From: Amia ocellicauda
Taxonomy: Eukaryota; Chordata; Actinopteri; Amiiformes; Amiidae
DNA length: 64,000 nt
Direction: 5' to 3'
NCBI RefSeq assembly: GCF_036373705.1
Contig: NC_089851.1
Span: forward strand, 59,927,350 to 59,991,349
Shown here: positions 58,194 through 64,000 of the stretch, piece after piece
How positions within the stretch are numbered: the stretch's first letter is position 1
Layout of the letters: each line of letters opens with the position of its first letter
Made by a program: the position numbers and the translations under genes
Notes under the pieces: generated by a model
The model's input: only the letters and a program-made list of their open reading frames with translations
The model's database searches: none
Told to the model about the DNA's origin: nothing

Positions 58194-59045
58194 GTCTCTT
58201 GATATCTAACTCTCTTGCTTGCTATCGCTCCCCCAATGGTCAGTACATAGTAGCATAACAGCAGATCACGGACCACTGTCAATCAGATGCTTGCCTTGCC
58301 GTCCATCCATCCATCTATCTATCAATCTATCTATGACTCTTGATATCTAACTCTCTTGCTTGCTATCGCTCCCCCAATGGTCAGTAGCATAGTAGCATAA
58401 CAGCAGATCACGGACCAATGTCAATCAGATGCTTGCCTTGCCGTCCATCCATCCATCTATCTATCTATCTATCTATGACTCTCGATATCTAACTCTCTTG
58501 CTTGCTATCGCTCCCCCAATGGTCAGTACATAGTAGCATAACAGCAGATCACGGACCACTGTCAATCAGGTGCTTGCCTTGCTGTCCATCCATCCATCCA
58601 TCTATCTATCAATCTATCTATGACTCTTGATATCTAACTCTCTTGCTTGCTATCGCTCCCCAAATGGTCAGTAGCATAGTAGCATAACAGCAGATCACGG
58701 ACCACTGTCAATCAGATGCTTGCCTTGCCGTCCATCCATCCATCCATCTATCTATCTATGTATCTATGTCTCTTGATATCTAACTCTCTTGCTTGCTATC
58801 GCTCCCCCAATGGTCAGTAGCATAGTAGCATAACAGCAGATCACGGACCACTGTCAATCAGATGCTTGCCTTGCCGTCCATCCATCCATCTATCTATCTA
58901 TCTATCTATCTATCTATGACTCTTGATATCTAACTCTCTTGCTTGGTATCGCTCCCCCAATGGTCAGTAGCATAGTAGCATAACAGCAGATCACGGACCA
59001 CTGTCAATCAGGTGCTTGCCTTGCCGTCCATCCATCTATCTATCC

Positions 59046-59103
<58 letters not shown>

Positions 59104-59651
59104 GTCTCTTGATATCTAACTCTCTTGCTTGCTATCGCTCCCCCAATGGTCAGTACATAGTAGCATAACAGCAGATCACGGACCACTGTCAATCAGATGC
59201 TTGCCTTGCCGTCCATCCATCCATCTATCTATCAATCTATCTATGACTCTTGATATCTAACTCTCTTGCTTGCTATCGCTCCCCCAATGGTCAGTAGCAT
59301 AGTAGCATAACAGCAGATCACGGACCAATGTCAATCAGATGCTTGCCTTGCCGTCCATCCATCCATCTATCTATCTATCTATCTATGACTCTCGATATCT
59401 AACTCTCTTGCTTGCTATCGCTCCCCCAATGGTCAGTACATAGTAGCATAACAGCAGATCACGGACCACTGTCAATCAGGTGCTTGCCTTGCTGTCCATC
59501 CATCCATCCATCTATCTATCTATCTATCTATGACTCTCGATATCTAACTCTCTTGCTTGCTATTGCTCCCCCATTGGTCAGTAGCATTGTAGCATAACAG
59601 CAGATCACGGACCACTGTCAATCAGATGCTTGCCTTGCCGTCCATCCATCC

Positions 59652-59701
<50 letters not shown>

Positions 59702-60872
59702 GTCTCTTGATATCTAACTCTCTTGCTTGCTATCGCTCCTCCAATGGTCAGTACATAGTAGCATAACAGCAGATCACGGACCACTGTCAATCAGATGCTT
59801 GCCTTGCCGTCCATCCATCCATCTATCTATCGATCTATCTATGACTCTCGATATCTAACTCTCTTGCTTGCTATCGCTCCCCCAATGGTCAGTAGCATTG
59901 TAGCATAACAGCAGATCACGGACCACTGTCAATCAGATGCTTTCCTTGCCGTCCATCCATCCATCCATCTATCTATCTATCTATCTATGACTCTCGATAT
60001 CTAACTCTCTTGCTTGCTATCGCTCCCCCAATGGTCAGTAGCATAGTAGCATAACAGCAGATCACGGACCACTGTCAATCAGATGCTTGCCTTGTCGTCC
60101 ATCCATCCATCCATCTATCTATCTATCTATGACTCTCGATATCTAACTCTCTTGCTTGCTATCGCTCCCCCAATGGTCAGTAGCATAGTAGCATAACAGC
60201 AGATCACGGACCACTGTCAATCAGGTGCTTGCCTTGCCGTCCATCCATCCATCAATCTATCTATCTATCAATCTATGACTCTCGATATCTAACTCTCTTG
60301 CTTGCTATCGCTCCCCCAATGGTCAGTATCATAGTTTCATAACAGCAGATCACATACCACTGTCAATCAGATGCTTGCCTTGCCGTCCATCCATCAATCT
60401 ATCTATCTATCAATCTATTACTCTCGATATCTAACTCTCTTGCTTGCTATCGCTCCCCCAATGGTCAGTAGCATAGTAGCATAACAGCAGATCACGGACC
60501 ACTGTCAATCAGGTGCTTGCCTTGCCGTCCATCCATCCATCAATCTATCTATCTATCAATCTATGACTCTCGATATCTAACTCTCTTGCTTGCTATCGCT
60601 CCCCCAATGGTCAGTAGCATTGTAGCATAACAGCAGCTCACGGACCACTGTCAATCAGATGCTTGCCTTGACGTCTATCCATCCATCCATCTATCTATCT
60701 ATCAATCTATGACTCTCGATATCTAACTCTCTTGCTTGCTATCGCTCCACCAATGGTCAGTATCATAGTTTCATAACAGCAGATCACATACCACTGTCAA
60801 TCATATGCTTGCCTTGCCGTCCATCCATCCATCTATCTATCTATGACTCTCGATATCTAACTCTCTTGCTTG
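55715..60872. repeat. Satellite array, block 6 (right end)
   Basis: The same monomer with long ATCT tracts (up to about 100 bp near 58110-58193). A higher-order repeat is visible: CCCAAATGGT at 57401 and 58658 and TTGCTGTCCA at 57321 and 58579 are about 1,258 bp apart. Some monomers lost two bases (GGTCAGTACATAG). The array ends in degraded monomers (GTATCATAGTTTCATAAC at 60327 and 60760) and stops near 60872. Confidence 0.95.
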
Positions 60873-61325
60873 CTGAGCTTGCTGAGCTTGCTGCCCATTC
60901 TGAAAACCACTGCAGAATATATTCTGGCAGGAGGTCTGATTAAAATACTGGAAAATCTTCAATCAAAGTCAAGAAATGTGTCAAAAGGCTTCCAGTTTCC
61001 TTTCCTGCCATGAGAAGTATGCTGATTTCAGAACCTCTATGAAGTAGATTCCTTATTTTTCAAAAAATAAGTAATGGTTATTTTTTTCACTGTTTCCTCA
61101 ATATATTAATAATAAACTGTTTTATTTTTTTCTGCAAAATAAGTAAAGTTTACTTATTTATTTTTGGAGAAATAAGTAATAGTTACTCATTCCTTTTTTC
61201 TGTTTCCCTGTTTTTTCACAAAATAAGTAATGGTTATTTCAAAAATCCCTGTTTACAAATGTAAGGACTTATAGGACAACAGCATTACATACAGATAGAT
61301 AACATACATTAGTTATTATGCTAAC
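60873..61325. other. Unassigned AT-rich sequence
   Basis: Begins with GAGCTTGCT repeats at the satellite edge. It is rich in AAATAAGTAA-type words (61060-61235). No gene, RNA or recognised repeat family. Confidence 0.5.
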
Positions 61326-61446
61326 AAGTGTCCATTATAAACAATCTATTAACAAATTATTGATTATGTTATTGTTATATGATTATTACAAATTATACAT
61401 ATATTTGACATTTTTATTTAAACATTTTTGCTATACTATGTAGTTT

Positions 61447-61546
61447 GCATGTTCTCCCCGTGTCCACGTGGGTTTCCTCCCACCGTCCAAGGACATGTGG
61501 GTTAGGTTAATTGGCTTCTCTAAATTGCCCTGTATGTGGGTGTGTC

Positions 61547-61584
<38 letters not shown>

Positions 61585-61703
61585 GCCCAGCGATGGACTG
61601 GGGTCCCGTCCTGGGTGTATTCCTGCCTTGTGCCCTTTGCCTGCCGGGATCAGTGCTCGGCGACCTTCGCCAGGATAACTGGTTTCAAAAATGGATGGAT
61701 AAT
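61447..61703 (+). mobile_element. LINE/SINE-type 3' fragment
   Basis: Contains the widespread vertebrate motif from GCATGTTCTCCCCGTGTCC through TTAATTGGCTTCTCTAAATTGCCC to a final ATGGATGGAT tail, interrupted by a TG microsatellite. A non-LTR retrotransposon tail or a SINE that shares it; the family is not determined. Confidence 0.7.
61551..61582. repeat. TG dinucleotide microsatellite
   Basis: About sixteen TG units inside the LINE/SINE-like fragment. Confidence 0.9.
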
Positions 61704-61915
61704 AGCAGCAATTAACTGGCATGGCAGTTAATGATAATAGATTGATATCGGTGTGCAAATGTCATGTTATTATACCCTTTATTGAATATGTTATTAAATA
61801 CCTTAAAACATATTATAGCAAAAAAGTTTAAAAATGTCTAATATATTTATAATTTGTAAAATTAATCATATAATAATAACATAACATGTTAATAGATTGT
61901 TTATAATGGACACTT

Positions 61916-62910
61916 AAAATAAAGCATTACCATTATTCTTAATACATGGATACAAGATAATCAACAACATGGGAGGGCTTGAGAATCTGCTATGGCTTTG
62001 TGCAAGGAAATTTGGCACTGAATAAATGTTGGCTACGGCAAACATACGCTGCTGTACAGGCTGACAGAGACACTGTGATGCATTTCTTCAATGAGTGATG
62101 CTTACTTAATCTTTATTTCCATTTCCCAGTTTAAGGACACTTATCTCTACAGCATTACTTCAGTAGTTCACGCAGCCCCCTATAGAAGTCAGCGGAAGAT
62201 GTAGTGATTGAAGTAATGGAGGTATCTTGGCCTGTACACACTTGGCAGAGGGAACGACAGCCTGGCCATGGAACACCTACCCCCAGCTCCATCTTGAGAT
62301 TAGCGAGAGGCAGCAGTGATGCAGCGCTATGGAGCCTACAGCGCAGGGAAGGGACTTAATGCGTGGTATCTCTGATGTAGTGCTTGTGTGTTTTTCAGGT
62401 CTTTTCTATAATGTGCTTTCTGTATTGTCATAAACCCCTGGCACTTTTTGTCACTGTTACTCTATATTGTTTTGCATTACATTCATAAAGAAAAGAAAAC
62501 GAAAAATCTCTAATAGTGTGTGTCTCAATGGTTGTGTTTGTTCATACATCGATAAAAAACATTTGGAAATACTATGAAAAGTAAAATGTAGATAACAAAT
62601 AAGTAATCATAAGTTATTTCTGTGTCCTATTCTGTAAAAAATAAGAAATGATTAGGCCTACTTATTAAGTGGTCACTGAACAGTGTGCTCTCTGTCAAAA
62701 GCCAGCTTTTGGGCTCCTCTGCACAAGAGGGCTTTTGACCTCAGATGCTGTTGCCTGTGCAGCTGAAGGGAAATCAGACTGTCATCTGTGTGTTTTTCTA
62801 TAAAACAAATGTGTATTATGCAAGTTTGTTGTGGTTGTTGAGGAGGAGGAGGAGGAGGACATGTAGTGTGTTGTTGAGGAGGAGAACTTTGTGAAGCCAC
62901 TTGTTCAGTT
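61916..62910. other. Unassigned intergenic DNA
   Basis: Single-copy looking, AT-rich. It includes a short GAGGAG tract at about 62839-62861. No supported gene or RNA. Confidence 0.5.
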
Positions 62911-62982
62911 GGCCCGTTGGTCTAGGAGTATGATTCTCACTTAGTGTGCGAGAGGTCCTGTGTTCAACTCCTGAACGAGACC
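62911..62982 (+). pseudogene. tRNA-Pro-derived pseudogene or SINE head
   Basis: GGCCCGTTGGTCTAGGAGTA matches the 5' half of vertebrate tRNA-Pro, but the anticodon loop is TTAGTGT (AGT instead of AGG), the T stem has mismatches and the acceptor has two. It is a decayed tRNA or the head of a tRNA-derived SINE running into 63000-63110. Confidence 0.65.
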
Positions 62983-63149
62983 TAGGGCATGAAGCTGTCT
63001 GGTTTCGTTGCTGGTGACGGTAGTCTTCTTGGGGTTGCTTTCCTCTACCTGCTTTCGCATTATTGTTCATCTGCACTGTGAAGTGCTGTTAAATGAGTTT
63101 TGAATCATTTGGCCGAATCGGAGCAGATAACATAGCCCTAAACATTTCA

Positions 63150-63700
63150 GAATTCATCCTGCTGCTTTTGTCAAAAGTCAACCAGTTCTCTTGACAGCCA
63201 TACATGCCCTTACCATAACACTACCTTCACCATGTTTCACAGATGAGGTGGTATGCTTCAGATCATGAGCAGTTCCTTCCCTTCTCCATAGTCTTCTCTT
63301 CCCATCATTCTGGTACAAGTTGATCTTTGTCTCATCTGTACATAAGATGTTGTTCCAGAACTGTACAGGGTTCTTTAGATGTTTCTTGCCAAACTCTAAT
63401 ATGGTCTTCCCATTTCCTGTTTAAATACAGAGGGTTTACCACAAGATGTACTCTGGTGAAGTGTTCTCTTGATTGTTGACATTGACACAGATACGCCTAC
63501 CTCCTGGAGGGTATTCTTGATCTGGCCAACTGTTGTGAAGGGGTTTTCCTCACCAGGGAAAAAATTCTGTCATCCACCACAGTTGTTTTCCGTGGTGTTC
63601 CTGGCCTTTTGGTGTTCCTGCGCTCACCAGTACGTTCTTATTAGTGGATTTGGCCCCACCTAATGTTTTTGCTCTCTGATTGGTTTGTTTTGATATCTAA
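63150..63700 (-). pseudogene. Tc1/mariner-type transposase fragment
   Basis: On the - strand, about 63605-63570 reads PGTPRKTTVVDD and the following codons (to about 63440) give a helix-turn-helix-like segment (TTVGQIKNTLQEVGVSVS), as in the N-terminal DNA-binding half of fish Tc1 transposases. The frame is broken and no full-length ORF exists. An old, inactive copy. Confidence 0.75.
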
Positions 63701-63702
63701 GG

Positions 63703-63929
63703 CAAAACACCCCAAGAACAAGCAGGATCTAAAGACAGCTGTAGTGCAGGCCTGGCATAGCATCACCAGGGAAGAAACCCAGCATCTGGTGATGTCTATG
63801 GGTTCCAGACTTCAGGCAGTCATTGACTGCAAAGGATTTGCAACTGATAGGGAGAAATTTTACTCCCTCAATAAACAGGCGGACAAGGAATACTCAGGAC
63901 CCGATTTAACTGAAATTATACCAAAATAG
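63703..63929 (+). pseudogene. Tc1-type transposase C-terminal remnant
   Basis: The + strand reads HPKNKQDLKTAVVQAWHSI and ends with SRLQAVIDCKGFAT, which resembles the C-terminal tail of Tc1 transposases (a W-x-x-I segment, then R-x-x-A-V-I-x-x-K-G). It lacks the catalytic domain and has the opposite orientation to the neighbouring fragment, so it comes from a different copy. Confidence 0.65.
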
Positions 63930-64000
63930 TTTATTCAGCTACAACTAAGTGCTCTGGAGATGGTCAGTCAGCAAGACACATCTAAGGTTTTTCTAAAGAA

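Larger units (their letters stand above)
61326..61915. repeat. Imperfect inverted repeat flanking a LINE/SINE-like insert
   Basis: The arm at about 61326-61443 (AAGTGTCCATTATAAACAAT...) matches, with gaps, the reverse complement of about 61806-61915 (...ATTGTTTATAATGGACACTT). About 110 bp per arm. This could be a MITE-like non-autonomous DNA transposon carrying the insert at 61447. Confidence 0.7.

Noticed and set aside
61468-61758. Frames across the TG microsatellite
   Set aside because: Val-Cys and Thr-His runs come from the dinucleotide repeat in a LINE/SINE-like fragment.
62673-63076. Two - strand frames of 75 and 86 codons
   Set aside because: They cover a GAGGAG tract and a tRNA-Pro-like relic in antisense; no coding signature.

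Overview
The window is vertebrate, most likely ray-finned fish, nuclear DNA. Evidence: a long array of one satellite monomer, eukaryotic tRNA genes with Thr and Asn anticodons, Tc1-type transposase debris, a LINE/SINE-type tail, GT-AG introns, TATA boxes and AATAAA signals. No bacterial operon features are present and the species cannot be named from the sequence.

Layout. (1) 1-38282 is a satellite array with a monomer of about 142 bp, made of a constant part of about 100 bp plus a variable ATCC/ATCT tract. It resumes at 54873-60872. Four related cassettes of about 0.64-0.91 kb sit at the same monomer phase (14293-15200, 29196-30073, 31221-32107, 55072-55714). Three carry a tRNA-Asn(GTT) gene, a degenerate tRNA-Thr(TGT), an AAAAC microsatellite and a tRNA-Thr(AGT) gene; the fourth is shortened. 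(2) 38283-54872 is a complete 16,590-bp Polinton/Maverick element of the adintovirus type. It has 181-bp terminal inverted repeats that are identical base for base and a 6-bp target duplication, CTCGAT, inside a satellite monomer. (3) 60873-64000 is non-satellite, AT-rich DNA with transposon and tRNA relics and no convincing intact gene.

The element has two converging arms. The rightward arm holds three early-type ORFs (a possible PC4-like protein, a Cys/His-motif protein, a possible Bcl-2-like protein), then chromodomain integrase, penton-like minor capsid protein, a basic core protein, hexon-like major capsid protein and adenain-type protease. The last four are packed with 1-4 nt gaps (or a slight offset for the penton start). 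The leftward arm holds, from its far end, a six-exon spliced gene, a short repeat protein, protein-primed DNA polymerase B, packaging ATPase, a small basic virion-type protein and a conserved Polinton protein. The arms meet at an A/T-rich polyadenylation zone at 45044-45221. Together these genes would supply self-synthesis (PolB), insertion (integrase), and particle assembly, packaging and maturation (capsid proteins, ATPase, protease). All core ORFs are open, so the copy looks young.

Most notable: a leftward gene (51127-53158) of six GT-AG exons whose introns are all phase 1, so internal exons can be skipped without frame loss; a PolB frame with no ATG at its natural start but with three phase-1-compatible AG acceptors just upstream; two virion proteins that share an adenain-like cleavage site and a GGx(4)LFx[MI]AVPxL motif; and a satellite with embedded tRNA genes that served as the element's insertion site, with a near-identical empty monomer at 60361-60440.
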